Shown one piece after another: positions 23,074 through 33,540 of a stretch of DNA of 64,000 bases. Numbering within the stretch: the first letter of the stretch is position 1; every line of letters begins with the position of its first letter. Source of the DNA: Cynocephalus volans (lineage: Eukaryota; Chordata; Mammalia; Dermoptera; Cynocephalidae); contig NC_084469.1 of the NCBI RefSeq assembly GCF_027409185.1, positions 34,834,293-34,898,292 of the forward strand, in the 5' to 3' direction. The position numbers and the translations under genes are program-made. Below the pieces are notes generated by a model, which saw nothing but the letters and a program-made list of their open reading frames with translations, was not told the origin of the DNA and ran no database searches.

Positions 23074-23399
23074 AAAGGATAAATTCCTTTTTACTGAGCT
23101 TGCTCGGCCACCAAGATTATACAAGTCTGCCTCCTATGGTCTCAATTTCCACATGCCTGTATTGAAAATAGGCGCTACAAGCCACAGCACCTCAGGATCC
23201 AGAGGAGGGGCCTGAGTCCTAGGGCAGTAGTTTGAGGATCCAGGAGAGTGGCCTGAAACTCAGAGGAGTGGCTGAAACCTGATCTCGGTAAGTTGTAATT
23301 CTCTGTATGTGCCTGTTTTTCTCACCCATTTTATGAGCAGCAGTTTACCCTGTGACTTTAATTCTCTGAAGAATCTAAAAAGAGTTGTTGATTTTGAAG

Positions 23400-24012
23400 C
23401 AGGGAACACTGAGCATTTTCTGATTGTTAAACCTGCCCCCTTCCGCTGGAGAAACTGTTTTAGAAATTTTATGCTTGGCTGTCTTAATAGCGAACTATGG
23501 CTTCTGTAACCTAGCTTGGTTCCTGCAGCCCTGTGCTAACCAAAGGGAACAGCGGTTTTGCACTGCCCTAAGGGCTGAATGCAAATTTGGCTCCAGAACT
23601 GACCAATGAGCTATGTCTCATAGCCAACCAATCCAAATTACTGGACTTGCATCCCTCATTTGCATAAGAGGACCTAAATGAGAACTTGGGTGGGAAGTTT
23701 TGGGCTATATAAGGCTGCCCCTTTCCATCATACCCTGATGCTCCTGGTCTCCTTGCTTGCAAGCAGCAAAGCACTGTAACACCAAAACTAATAAAGAACT
23801 GTTATACGGTGGGCTGACCTCGTGGCGCTCCTATATAAGGATGGCCCGTGGGCTCACTGGCTGAGCGCGGTGCGGCCGGTCACACACAAAAACAAACAAA
23901 CAAACAAACAAAAAAAGACAAAAAAAAAAAACCGAAAAAACCCTGTGATACCAGCATTGGTCCTCGACTCCTCTGTGCAACCACCTCCCAACGATTTTCA
24001 GTTTGTATAGTT
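23400..24012 (+). mobile_element. solo endogenous retroviral LTR, interrupted by a SINE
   Basis: It shows ACCAATGAGC and AACCAATCC (CCAAT-type), ATTTGCAT, GCTATATAAGGC (TATA) and CTAATAAAGAAC (polyadenylation signal at about 23789-23794) in the order typical of a plus-strand U3-R. U5-like sequence resumes after the SINE (GTGATACCAGCATTGG). No viral genes accompany it. Confidence 0.7.
23812..23945 (+). mobile_element. type B SINE, internally deleted
   Basis: GGGCTGACCTCGTGGCGC joins directly to CTCCTATATAAGGATGGCC, so the middle of the tRNA-like part is lost. It then reads GCTCACTGGCTGAGCGCGG, CGGTCACACAC and a CAAACAAACA tail. It lies a few bases after the LTR polyadenylation signal. Confidence 0.8.
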
Positions 24013-24079
24013 TTTCACTTGTTAGGACAGAGTGGCAACTCCCAAGCTCTTTTCATGCTAGGTCAAAAACTGAAATTCA

Positions 24080-24500
24080 CGGGCTGGTTGGAGAGCGTGG
24101 TGCTGACAACACCAAGTCAAGGGTTAAGATCCCCTTACAGGTCAGCTTTTTAAAATAAAAAAAAAGATCCTCTTTCCGGTCACCTTTTTTTTTTTTTTTT
24201 AAGATGACTGGTAAGGGGATCTTAATCCTTGACTTGGTGTTATCAGCACCGCAGTCTCCCAAGTAAGCCATGGGCCAACCCTTCCGGTCATCTTTTACAA
24301 AAACATAAAAAAGGGGCCGCCCGTGGCTCACTCGGGAGAGTGCGGTGCTGATAACACCAAGGCCACGGGTTCGGATCCCTATATAGGGATGGCCGGTTAG
24401 CTCACTAGGTGAGCGTGGTGCTGACAACACCCAAGAGTGAAGATCCCCTTACCGGTCATCTCAAAAAAATTAAAAAAATAAAATAGATAAATAAATAAAA
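24080..24500. mobile_element. three tRNA-Ile-type SINEs in +/-/+ arrangement
   Basis: A plus-strand half unit (24080-24165), a reversed shortened dimer (24186-24283) and a plus-strand dimer (24312-24500) lie within 420 bp. The opposing copies could fold into long hairpins in RNA. Confidence 0.88.
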
Positions 24501-24519
24501 GAGACTGAAACTCTGTCTC

Positions 24520-25310
24520 CTTTTTAGTAACAGCTTTATTGAGATATAATTCATGTACCATAAGATTCATCCTCACAGAGTATAAAATTCACTGGTTTTT
24601 AGGATATTCACTCTTGGGCCCCTGGAACTGAGAACCTGACTTTTGGAAAGCCCCCACCCTTGCGTTTCATTTCTCTAAGTTTCGTTCCTCTAAGTTTCTG
24701 TCTCCTGAAGTCTCTGTTCCCACCAGCAGGCTGAGCAGGCTGTACCCGGAGTGTAACATTGTAACCGTTTCCCTCCCTTAGCCCAAGGTTTCTGTCTCCC
24801 CAAGTCTCTGTTCCCATGAGCAAGCTGTACCCGAAATGGAACATTGTGACCGTCTTCCTCGGCTAGGCCAGATGTCATTCTGAGCCCTATAGAAGAAGAC
24901 ACCCGACTGCCTTGCTAATAGAATCTTCTTTTCTCCCTTCACCTGGCTTCCGTCCTTCCTCGGTGACCTTACATTCACAAAGTTGTGCAACCATCACCAT
25001 ATCTAATTTCAGAACATTTTCACACTCCAAACAGAAACTCCTTCAGAAATCACTCTCCATTCTCTCCTCCCCCTAACCCTAGGCAACCTCTACTCTCTGT
25101 CTGTAGATTTGCCTATTCTGGACATTTTATATAAATGGAGTCATATAATATGTGTCCTCTGGTGACTGGCTTTCTTCACCTAGCACAATGTTTTCAAGGT
25201 TCATTCATGTTGTAGCATGTGTCAGTACTTGGTTTATTTCTATGGTCAAATATTCCATTGAATTCCTGTACCACAATTTATTTTTTCTGTAATATTCTCA
25301 AGTATGTATT
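24520..25310 (-). mobile_element. old LINE-1 3' fragment
   Basis: The 3' UTR module (TAACAGCTTTATTGAGATATAATTCATG..., GTGCAACCATCACC) and ORF2 end are present. An LTR-like piece splits it at 24612-24972, and sequence continuing the same LINE-1 resumes near 26175. Confidence 0.75.
24612..24972 (+). mobile_element. LTR-like insertion with 94-bp tandem repeat
   Basis: It was inserted into a LINE-1 remnant, with ATTCAC on each side (24606-24611, 24973-24978). It contains two copies of a 94-bp unit (from 24695 and 24789) starting TTTCTGTCTCC. A CCTATAGAAGAAGACACCCG phrase follows, as in retroviral promoters. It lacks clear TG...CA ends, so the class is tentative. Confidence 0.5.
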
Positions 25311-25314
25311 TGGT

Positions 25315-26172
25315 CTTTGTCCTATTTCCTGAAATAGAGCTCCTAAAACCCTGGGAATCACAATCTCAGGAGTGATAAGAGTTTCTTTTGCATGCTAATA
25401 AGATGACTGGTGGCTGGCTGTTTCTAGACCGCTTCAGAATGGGGGCTGGTCACAGAAAAGACCAAGGTGTGATTAGAGGGTTGGGGCCTTCAGCCTCACC
25501 CCCTCCCCAGCGGCTGAAGGTTAAGCTGATCAATAGCCAATGATTTAATCAATCATCGCTATGTAATGAAGCTTCCATAAAAACCCAGAAAGACTGGGTT
25601 CAGAGAGCAGCTTCCAGATAACTGAACATGTGGTGGTTCCTGGAAGGTGGCGTGCCCAGAGAGGGCAAGGAAGCTCTGTGTCCCTTCCCACATACCTTGC
25701 CCTGTGCATCTCGTCCATCTGGCTATTCATCTGTATCCTTTGTAATATTCTTTATAATATACCAGTAATGGTAAGTGTTTCCCTGAATTCTGTGAGCAGC
25801 TCTAGCTCAAACCTGAAGAGGGGGTTGTGGGAACCCCAATTTATAGCTAGTTAGTCAGAAGTATATGTGACAACCTACTACTTAAGACTGGCACAATCCC
25901 TCAAGCTGTGGGATCTCCAGATGGATAGTGTCAGAACTGAATTGAATTAGAAGACATCCAGCTGGTGTCCATTGGAGAATCATATGCAGAATTTGCCAGA
26001 AAATGAAAAAAGAAAGAAAGAAAGAAAGAAAGAAAACAGAATTTGCCAGAGAATTGATTTGTTGCTAGAGGAGAGAAATCCCCACACATTTTGGTGGCCA
26101 GAGGTGAAGTATTCTGTATTGTGTTGATTGTTGAGTAAGAGAATAGGAAAACACTTTAGTTTTTCCTGTATC
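25315..26172 (+). mobile_element. solo LTR, family A copy 1
   Basis: It shares long blocks with three other places in the window: TGACTGGTGGCTGGCTG, CCAATGATTTAATCAATCA, CTTCCATAAAAACCC, GAACATGTG, and GGAACCCC.ATTTATAGC. The CATAAAAACC promoter-like site and later A/T-rich signal give plus orientation. It carries a (GAAA)n expansion at 26008-26034. Confidence 0.75.
26008..26034 (+). repeat. (GAAA)n microsatellite
   Basis: About six GAAA units in a row within LTR family A copy 1. Confidence 0.9.
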
Positions 26173-26712
26173 ACTCATATCCATTCACCAGTTAATGGAA
26201 GTTTCAGTTTTTCCACTTTTAGGCTCTTATGAATAATGCTACTCTGAACATCTGTGTACAAGTTGTTGTGTGGATATATGTTTTCCATTTTCTCGGGTAT
26301 ATACCTAGGAGTGGAATTGCTGCGTCATATGGTAACTTTATTTTTAACATTTTGAGAAATTGTGTTTATTGGCCATTTGTATATGTTCTTTAGAAAAATG
26401 TCTATTCAAATCCTTTGCCCATTTTTAAATTAGATTGTCTTTTTTATTGTTGAGCTGTAAGAGTTCTTTATATCTGGATACAAGTCCCGTATCAGACATA
26501 TGATTTGCAAATACTTTCTCTCATTCTGTGAGTTGTCTCCTTATTTTATTCATGGTGTCCTTTGAAGCCCCAAAGTCTTTCATTTTGAAGTCCAATTTAT
26601 CTAGTTTTTCTTTAGTTTCTTGTACTTTTGGTATCATGTCTAAAAAAACCCATTGCCTAACCCAAGGTCTCAAAGATTTGGGCCTATGTTTTCTTCTAAG
26701 AATTTTATAGTT
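26173..26712 (-). mobile_element. old LINE-1 ORF2 remnant (continuation)
   Basis: It continues the element begun at 24520 after the LTR (AATGCTACTCTGAACATCTGTGTACAAG, then TGTCTATTCAAATCCTTTGCCC). A further piece is at 27245-27475. Confidence 0.75.
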
Positions 26713-27245
26713 TGTAGGAATGCTGGTCAGAACTCACTCCATCCTGTGGCCTTTGGAACTCTGGCTTCAAAAGTTACAATCTTTCTCTTGTACAAGTTGC
26801 TTAACAACTGAGGAAGGGAAAAGAACAGATGCTATGTTTATGTAAGAAAAGGGGAATGGTTCCAGCAACCCCAAAGATAAGTAACAGGAGGCTGGGAGGT
26901 GCCTGGGAATCTTCCACTTCTGCAACCTTTCTCTCTTTGGCAGAGCTCCACTTTTGTCCCTAAGTCCCTTACAAGCTTCAACTTCTCCACCCCTCTCCCC
27001 CAGCGCTGCAGAGAAAACAGCTGCATAGTACCCGGATCGATACTCCACCTGATTCGATCTGTTCCCTATAAGTAACTCACCTGTCAATAATAATAATAAC
27101 AATAATAAACTCCTCCAGACCAGCCAGCCACAAATAACAACAACAAAAACAATAATAACAACAATAATAAACAACTCCTTGTAAACCATATGGAGTTACC
27201 TGCTTTATTGTTTGGTCTTAAGATACCCTCTCAGTTTGGGTGGGC
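26713..27245 (+). mobile_element. LTR-like insertion between LINE-1 pieces
   Basis: It separates two consecutive parts of one LINE-1 remnant. CCTATAAGTAAC and AATAATAAACTCC resemble LTR promoter and polyadenylation signals. (AAT/AAC)n runs lie at 27088-27180. The family is unknown. Confidence 0.45.
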
Positions 27246-27475
27246 ATTATATTCTTAGCTCACACTCAGACAGAGTTTTAGCTCTTATATGTAGATCTAT
27301 AATCTATTTTGAGTTAATGTTTGCATATGGTGTTAGGTAGGGGCCGACTTCATTCTTTTCCATGTGGATATCCAATTGTCCAAGCATCATTTGTTGAAAA
27401 GGCTATTCTTCCCCCATTTAATTGTCTTGGCACTCTTGTCAAAGATTGGTTGACCAGAAATGTAAGGGTTTACAC
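27245..27475 (-). mobile_element. old LINE-1 remnant (end piece)
   Basis: GAGTTAATGTTTGCATATGGTGTTAGG..., CATGTGGATATCCAATTGTCC and CAAGCATCATTTGTTGAA are standard reversed ORF2 wording. Confidence 0.75.
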
Positions 27476-27662
27476 ATGGCTGATTCTTACTTATCTTTCA
27501 TTTGTCAAATTAAACCTTCCTCGGTGATGCCTTCCCTGACCAGCCCCTCACTTCCAGCACAAATCTCTGCATACTTGCACCGCTGTTTACCTCCCTCCTT
27601 ATTTATGGGATGTGATGCCCTAATTGCTTCATGCAGTTTGTGAAGGCCTCACATTTTAAAAA

Positions 27663-27965
27663 TTTTCCCTTATCACTTTATTGAGGTAAAATTACGTACA
27701 TTGAAATGCACAAACCTTTAGTACACAGTTGAATGAGTTTTTTGTTGTTGTATTGTTGCTGGTTTGGGTGGCTGACCCATACAGGCTTGAACCCTTGACC
27801 TTGGTGTTTTCAACATAACACCAAGGATAAGTTTTGACAGCTCAAATGCTGACACCCACGTACCCAACACCCAAATCAAGATACAGAGCGTTTCTATCAC
27901 CTAGACAATTTCCTCGTATCCTTTACAGTTGACCCCCCTGCCCTGAAACCACCATTTCCCCTGCT
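27663..27965 (-). mobile_element. LINE-1 3' UTR fragment with SINE
   Basis: It starts with TTATCACTTTATTGAGGTAAAATTACG. A reversed tRNA-Ile-type SINE unit lies at about 27742-27822 and is shortened at its A-box side. Confidence 0.65.
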
Positions 27966-28470
27966 TTGAATGTATCCTCCTGTTGTTTTTCATGTATTCT
28001 TTTAAATATCTTAAATCCTTTCTCGGAGTGGGAAAGGGCATGCATAATTTGGATGCTAAACTGCTGGAGAAGTCCCAGCCATTTCCTGCCAGTTCCCTGG
28101 CAGTCCCTCCTCCCCCATCGTGTCTGGAAGCCTCCTGCATGTCACACCACCCAGCCTGCCAGATGCTTCCCAAGACACTCGTGGGTGACCCCTGCCTTTG
28201 TTCCAAATGTCCCTTGCCATCTCTGATCCACCCCCTTCAACCCAGCCCCAAACTCACAGTGTTCACGGTTCACAAGTGTGCCAGTTGACCCGGACACAAA
28301 GACAGAGCTGGGAAAAATCTGACCCTCGAGGGGCTTGCTTACCCTCCTCTGTAGAAGTCACTTATAAACACAGGTCAGTATGCGACCTCAGAAGACGAAT
28401 GCCACCATAAACTCATTTGTGCCAGCCTCACCGAGGCCCTCCACAGTGCCCAGAAATCTCAGGTCTTTTA
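27966..28470. other. spacer without recognised gene
   Basis: C-rich intergenic sequence. Overlapping short frames exist on both strands, but I see no motif or splice pattern. Confidence 0.4.
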
Positions 28471-28583
28471 GTTTATTAAGTCATTCAAAAAGGTTTCTTT
28501 TATGTTTCCTATGTGTCAGGTACAGTTCTAGACACTTGGGATATATCAGTAAACAAAAGTGGAAGGCTCCCTGCCCTTGGTGA
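28471..28583 (-). repeat. L2 3'-end fragment
   Basis: TTATGTTTCCTATGTGTCAGGTACAGTTCTAGACACTTGGG is the reversed L2 end phrase. It is followed directly by a MaLR LTR. Confidence 0.65.
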
Positions 28584-28584
28584 G

Positions 28585-29023
28585 TGTGTTAGTCAGTTTT
28601 CTGTTGCTTATAACAAAATACCTGAAACTTGGTAATTTATGAAGAAACAAAATTTATTCATTACAGTTTTGGAGGCTGGGAAATTCAAGGTCAAGAGAGA
28701 GGTGCTGGTGAGAGCCTTCTTCTTTGTGGGGACTCTACAGAGACCCATGGAGATGGAGGGTATCACATGGCACGGGCTGAGCAAGAGTGTTTTTTCTCCC
28801 CGCATGCTTTCTTTTTCTTCTTATAAAGCCTCAGTTTACTCCCTGATAACCTATTAACCCATTAGTGGATTAATCCATTCAGGAGGACAGAGACTCCTCA
28901 CAATCCAATCACTTCTCCAAGTCCCCACCTTTCAAATACCTTAAATTGATTGCTCACCCTCTTAACACTGTTACAATGAGGATCAAGCTTCAGTGAGTTT
29001 TGGGAGGACATTCAAACCATAGC
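28585..29023 (-). mobile_element. MaLR-type solo LTR
   Basis: It begins TGTTAGTCAGTTTTCTGTTGC, continues AATTTATGAAGAAACAAAATTTATT, and ends GGGAGGACATTCAAACCATAGCA, the reverse of the MST/THE LTR layout. Confidence 0.8.
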
Positions 29024-29034
29024 AGGGGGCTTCC

Positions 29035-29660
29035 ATTTTAATGGGTAAAGACACACAATAACAATTGATCTTGCCTACGTGATGAAACCTTCATAAAGAT
29101 CCCTGATGGATGGGTGTGCACGGACAGCTTCCTGGCTGCTGAGTGCATCCACATGCTAGGATGTGGCACACGCGTGCCCTAACTCCATGGGGACAGAAGC
29201 TCCTGCGCTCTGGACCCTTCCAGACCTCACCCTATGCAACTCTTCATCTGGTAATTCATTTATATCTTTTATAGTATCCTTTTTTTTTTTTTTTTTTTTT
29301 TTTTCGGTAGGGGATTCTGAACCCATGACCCTGGTGTTACAAGGCTGTGCTCTAACCAACTGGGTTAATCGGCCATAATCGGCCAGCCTATAATATCCTT
29401 TTTAGGAAACTGGCAAATGAAAGTAGAGTGTTTCGCTGAGTGCTGTGAACTATAAGAACAAGTTATGTAACCTGAGGAGGGGGTCACGGGAACCCCGTTT
29501 TTGTAGCCAAGTCAGATGGAAGTGTGGGCTGGGAGCAGCCTGTGAAACTGGCTAACTCCAGATAGTTAGTGTCAAAATTGATGTCTGCTGGAGAATCGCT
29601 TGGTGTGAAAACCCACATATTTGGTGTCCGAAGTGTCGGGAGTAGAGAAACAGGTTTCTC
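29035..29660 (+). mobile_element. solo LTR, family A copy 2
   Basis: It matches copies at 25315, 32930 and 62890 (CTTCATAAAGATCCC, AGGAGGGGGTCACGGGAACCCC, CACATATTTGGTGTCCGAAG). A SINE interrupts it at 29279-29390. Confidence 0.75.
29279..29390 (-). mobile_element. tRNA-Ile-type SINE monomer
   Basis: A long T tail (29280-29304) and reversed unit. TATAGTATCCTTTT / TATAATATCCTTTT flank it. Confidence 0.9.
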
Positions 29661-29663
29661 TTT

Positions 29664-29912
29664 TACATTCTTTTGGGATTAGTGCCCTTATAAAAGAGAC
29701 CCCGGAGAGCTAGCTAGCCCCTTCCACCCTGTGAGGACACAGCTAGAAAGTGCCATCTCTGAACCAGAAAGCAGGCCTTCCCCGGGCACCAGATCTGCTG
29801 GCACCTTGATCATGGACTTAGCCTCCAGAACTGTGAAAAATAAACGTCTGTTTAACAGGCACCCAGCGTACGGTATTTGTTGTTATAGCACCTGAATGTA
29901 CTAAGACAATTG
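29664..29912 (+). mobile_element. MLT1-type LTR 3' part
   Basis: GGGATTAGTGCCCTTATAAAAGAGACC, CTCCAGAACTGTGAAAAATAAACG and CTGAATGTACTAAGACAA match the standard MLT1 wording, including its AATAAA. Confidence 0.8.
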
Positions 29913-30214
29913 CCATCATCCCTCACCTGCAGGGCTGTGCGACCCTCCAACCAGTCTCCCTGCCTCCTCTGTACTCCCTCCAGGCTGTTCCCAGTGATTT
30001 TTCCAAAACGCAAGTCTCATCCTTGCCTGGCTTGAACCCAGTTTAATGGCTTTACCCCACTTAGGATAAACTCCAAAATGCTGAGGACGGCCTCTTCCCT
30101 CACCACACTCTGCAGGTCTTCCCCACCCGAGGCCTTCATCTGCCTTCTGGGAACGCTCTTGTATTTTTCCCCACAAAAATATATTATTTGTGTTAACACA
30201 TATTTTACTGGCTT

Positions 30215-30900
30215 TTAATTTTTTAAGTTGTGGTAAAACACACATAATGTAAAATTTACTGCCTTAAGCATTTTAAGTTCAGCTGTGTTAAGTACCTGCA
30301 CATTGCTGTACAACGAATCTCCAGAACTCTTCTCACCTTGCAAAACTGAAACTCTATTCATTAAACAACTCTCCATTCCTCCTGCCCCCAGCCCCTGGCA
30401 ACTACCGTTCCACTTTCTGTCTCTGTGAATCCGGCTCCTCTAGGTGCCCCACATAACTGGAATCATACAGTATTTGTTTTTTCGTGTCTGGCTTATTTCA
30501 CTTAGTATAATGTCCTCAAGGTTCATCCACATTGTAGCATGTGTCAGAATTTCCTTTCTTCTTAAGTCTGAATTATATTCCATTGTACGTATTTACCATA
30601 TTTTATTTATCCATTCATCTGTCCATGTACACTTGGGTTTCTTCCACCTTTTGGCTATTGTGAATAGTGCTGCTATGAACAGAGGTGTACAAATATCTCT
30701 TAAAGACCCTGGTTTCAATTATTTTGGGTATACACCAGACGTGGAATTGTTGGGTTATACGGCAATTCCATTTTTATTTTTTTGAGGAACTGCAATACTG
30801 TTTTACATAGTGGCCACACCATTTTACATTACCACCAACGGTGCCCAGGGGCTCCAATTTCCCCTTATCTTTGCCAACACTTGCTATTTTCCACTGTGCT
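30215..30900 (-). mobile_element. old LINE-1 3' fragment
   Basis: The 3' UTR (GTTGTGGTAAAACACACATAATG) and ORF2 end are present. The same element continues at 32283, so 30901-32262 is an insertion. Confidence 0.75.
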
Positions 30901-32282
30901 TTTAAAAAATTTTATTTCCTATTGTTATTATTATTATTTTTTATATTCTAAGATGCTGTGTGGAGCTGTTGCAGGGGAGGGAAAGAGGAAAAAAGAGGAG
31001 GGGGATGAGGGTGGGAGGAGGAGGGTGGAGGGAGGGTTGGTATGTTCAATGCCCATGGCACCCCACTCATTCTGGCAGGGGAATCCAGAGGGTTTCCCCC
31101 AGCAGCTTGGTCATGGCTGGGCTAGATGTGCACTTCAGAGGGGTATGGCTGAGGCCCTCAGCCCTCCACTGCCCTGGCTTGGGAGCCTCGGATGCTTCTG
31201 GAGGGGACTTGGTGGTCTTTGCTGGACTGGATGTGGATGGGGGGGCATGGCTGAGGTCCTTAGCCCTCCCTCAACCCCGGCTTGGGAGCCTGGGGGTCTT
31301 CCAGTCCTTCTAGGTTTTATAGGTGTTCTTTGGTAGTCTTAGACCTTTACTGGTTAATATCAGAACTTTGTCTCTGATCTGTGGGCTTTTTTATTTTTTC
31401 TTTCAGTTCCGTGTTGGATTATTCGCTACCCCCACCACTTAAACTCTTTAGTGAAACTAATTTGTTGTCCTTTGGTTACTTCTAAAATGCAGGAGCTTCC
31501 TGTGGGAACCAGCACTTGAGCTCTGTGGTTGAGCTAAATCGCTGCTTTGCTACTGATTCCCTGGGGAAGGCTTTTTGTGCAGCTCAGGTTTTAATCATTG
31601 ACCTTGTAAGCACTTCTGGGTCTTGTGAGGTCTTCTGAGTTGTGTGGAAACTGGTCTGGGCCTGAGTCTTTTCAGCAAACAGCACCCCCTGCAGTTCTAT
31701 GCTCCTGACCAGTCTACACTGAGTAATCCTGTGCTGATTGGAGGGCAGATCAGCTGTCCACGCTGTGCCTCAGTGTTCTCCCGGTGGCCCATCTCCCCCA
31801 CTACCCGCACTCCAAACACTTCCCTTGGGATGGGCCATGCACCAGTCCCTTGCGATGACTCATTGGCCTCTGAGTGGCTCCTTTTTTGAGTTGTCTGTGG
31901 CCACTCACTCCTATGTGGGTCCATGGGAACCCTGTTAGTGATCTTGCTGTCCTGGGGGCCACCAAGGCCCTCTTCTCCCCTACATCCTCCAACAATTTCA
32001 TAGGAAGGGCACAGCAGTGGCTTTTGCCAGCTCCTGCTCTGTGTGCTCACCAGGGCAGCTTGAAGTGGTTGGGGCTGAAAATGGTCAGAGTGGTCCCTTC
32101 TTTCTCTCATCGTGGCTTCTCCTGCCTTCGTGCACTCCATAGGTCTCTCCTCCTCTTCCCCTGAGCTCTAGTGGCCCCAGCTTGGAAGTTGTTGCTTTTT
32201 AATAGTTGTAAATTAGTTGATTTGTGGGAGAGTGACACTGGGGACTGTCTATTCCACCATCTTGATCAGAAGTCTCCCTTTC
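30901..32282 (-). mobile_element. LINE-1 5'-region module inserted in an older LINE-1
   Basis: Read in reverse it starts GATCAAGATGGTGGAATAGAC at about 32263, a typical LINE-1 5' end, and runs through GC-rich 5' UTR-like sequence with a 102-bp tandem repeat (from about 31145 and 31247). No ORF1 or ORF2 follows. TGCTATTTTCC / TGCTGTTTTCT at 30882 and 32283 may be target duplications. Confidence 0.55.
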
Positions 32283-32870
32283 TGCTGTTTTCTGATTGTA
32301 GACATTCTAATATGGACAGTAGACATCATAATGATTTTCCTAATGATTAGCGATGTTAAGCATCTTTTCATGGCCATGTTTATATCTTCTTTGAAGAAAT
32401 ATCTATTCAAGTCATTTGTCCATTTTTCAATCGTTTTGTGTGTGTGTGTGTGTGTGAACTGTAGAAGTTCTTTATATAACCTCTTATCAAATATCTTTTT
32501 TTTTTTTTCCTATATAAAGATGACCGGTAAGGGGATCTTAACTCTTGACTTGGTGTTGTCAGCACCACGCTCTCCCAAGTGAGCTAACCGGCCATCCCTA
32601 TATAGGATCCAAACCCGTGGCCCTGGTGTTATCGGCACCACACTCTCCCGAGAGAGCCATGGGCTGGCCCTTAACCTCTTATCAAATATGATTTGCAGAT
32701 ATTTTCTCCCATTCTGTTAGTTACTTTTCCTTTCTGTTGATTGTGTCCTTTGATGCACAGAAGTTTTTAATTTTGATGTAGTCCAATTTATCTGTTTTGG
32801 GGTTTGTTCCCTGTACTTTCGGTGTTGTATCCAAGAAATCATTGCCAAATCCAGTGTCATACTCTTAAAC
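32283..32870 (-). mobile_element. old LINE-1 ORF2 remnant (continuation)
   Basis: CTGATTGTAGACATTC, GTTAAGCATCTTTTCATGG and CTATTCAAGTCATTTGTCC carry on from 30900. It holds a (TG)n at 32436-32456 and a SINE. Confidence 0.75.
32495..32671 (-). mobile_element. tRNA-Ile-type SINE dimer, young
   Basis: A reversed dimer with a perfect 18-bp duplication TAACCTCTTATCAAATAT (32477-32494, 32672-32689). Confidence 0.95.
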
Positions 32871-32929
32871 CCCTCTCTCCCTGGCTAACTCCAACTCAAG
32901 TTTTGCTGCTTAAATGGCCTTTCTCCAGG

Positions 32930-33540
32930 AGGCCTTGTCTAATCACAGCTGCATCCCCATTGCCCTGGGACATCCTCTCATGACTCACATAACAAATGAC
33001 CAGAAGGCTGGAACTTTCAGCCTCATCCATCAACCTCTGGGAAGGGGATGAGGGGGCTGAAGATTAAGCCCTATAAAAACTCTTGAAGGAAACTTGATGA
33101 GATTCTGGTTGGTGAACACATGGAGGCGCTGGGAGGGTGGCTTGCCTGGAGACGGCATGGAAGCTCTGCACCCCTTCTCCATACCCCGCCCTGTGTATCT
33201 TTTCCATTGGTTGTTCCTGAGTTGAATCCTTTATACTAAAGTGTCAACATAAGTGCCTTCCTGAGTTCTGTGATGAGCCATTCTAGCAAATGATCAAACC
33301 TCAGGAGGGCATCATGGAAACCCCCAATTTACAGCCAGTTGGTCAGAAATATGCATGGCCAGGACTTGTGATTGGCATCTGAGGTGGGGGGCAGGCTTGT
33401 GGGACTGAGCCCTTAAGCTGTAGGGTCTGATGCTACTTCAGGGTAGTTAGTGTCAGAACTGAATTAAATTGTTGAACACCCATTTAGTGTCCAGAGAACC
33501 AGAGAATTGGTTGTTGGTGTTGGGAAACATCTCAGAGGAG
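32930..33540 (+). mobile_element. solo LTR, family A copy 3
   Basis: CCCTATAAAAACTC, CCTCAGGAGGGCATCATGGAAACCCCC, TTAGTGTCAGAACTGAATTAAATT and ACCCATTTAGTGTCC match the other family A copies. Confidence 0.75.

Larger units (their letters stand above)
21995..23300 (-). mobile_element. LTR-like sequence with internal ~80-bp tandem repeats, broken by SINEs
   Basis: Three similar units beginning GTTTAA at about 22115, 22366 and 22445 share TAAGAAATACA.. and AAAGTGCAG. CCAAT-like and TATATA-like phrases read in reverse (22540-22690) suggest a minus-strand retroviral LTR. The identity is not established. SINEs are inserted at 22146 and 22771. Confidence 0.5.

Noticed and set aside
30782-31336. 184-aa frame
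   Set aside because: It spans the join between two repeat insertions, so the reading is an artefact.
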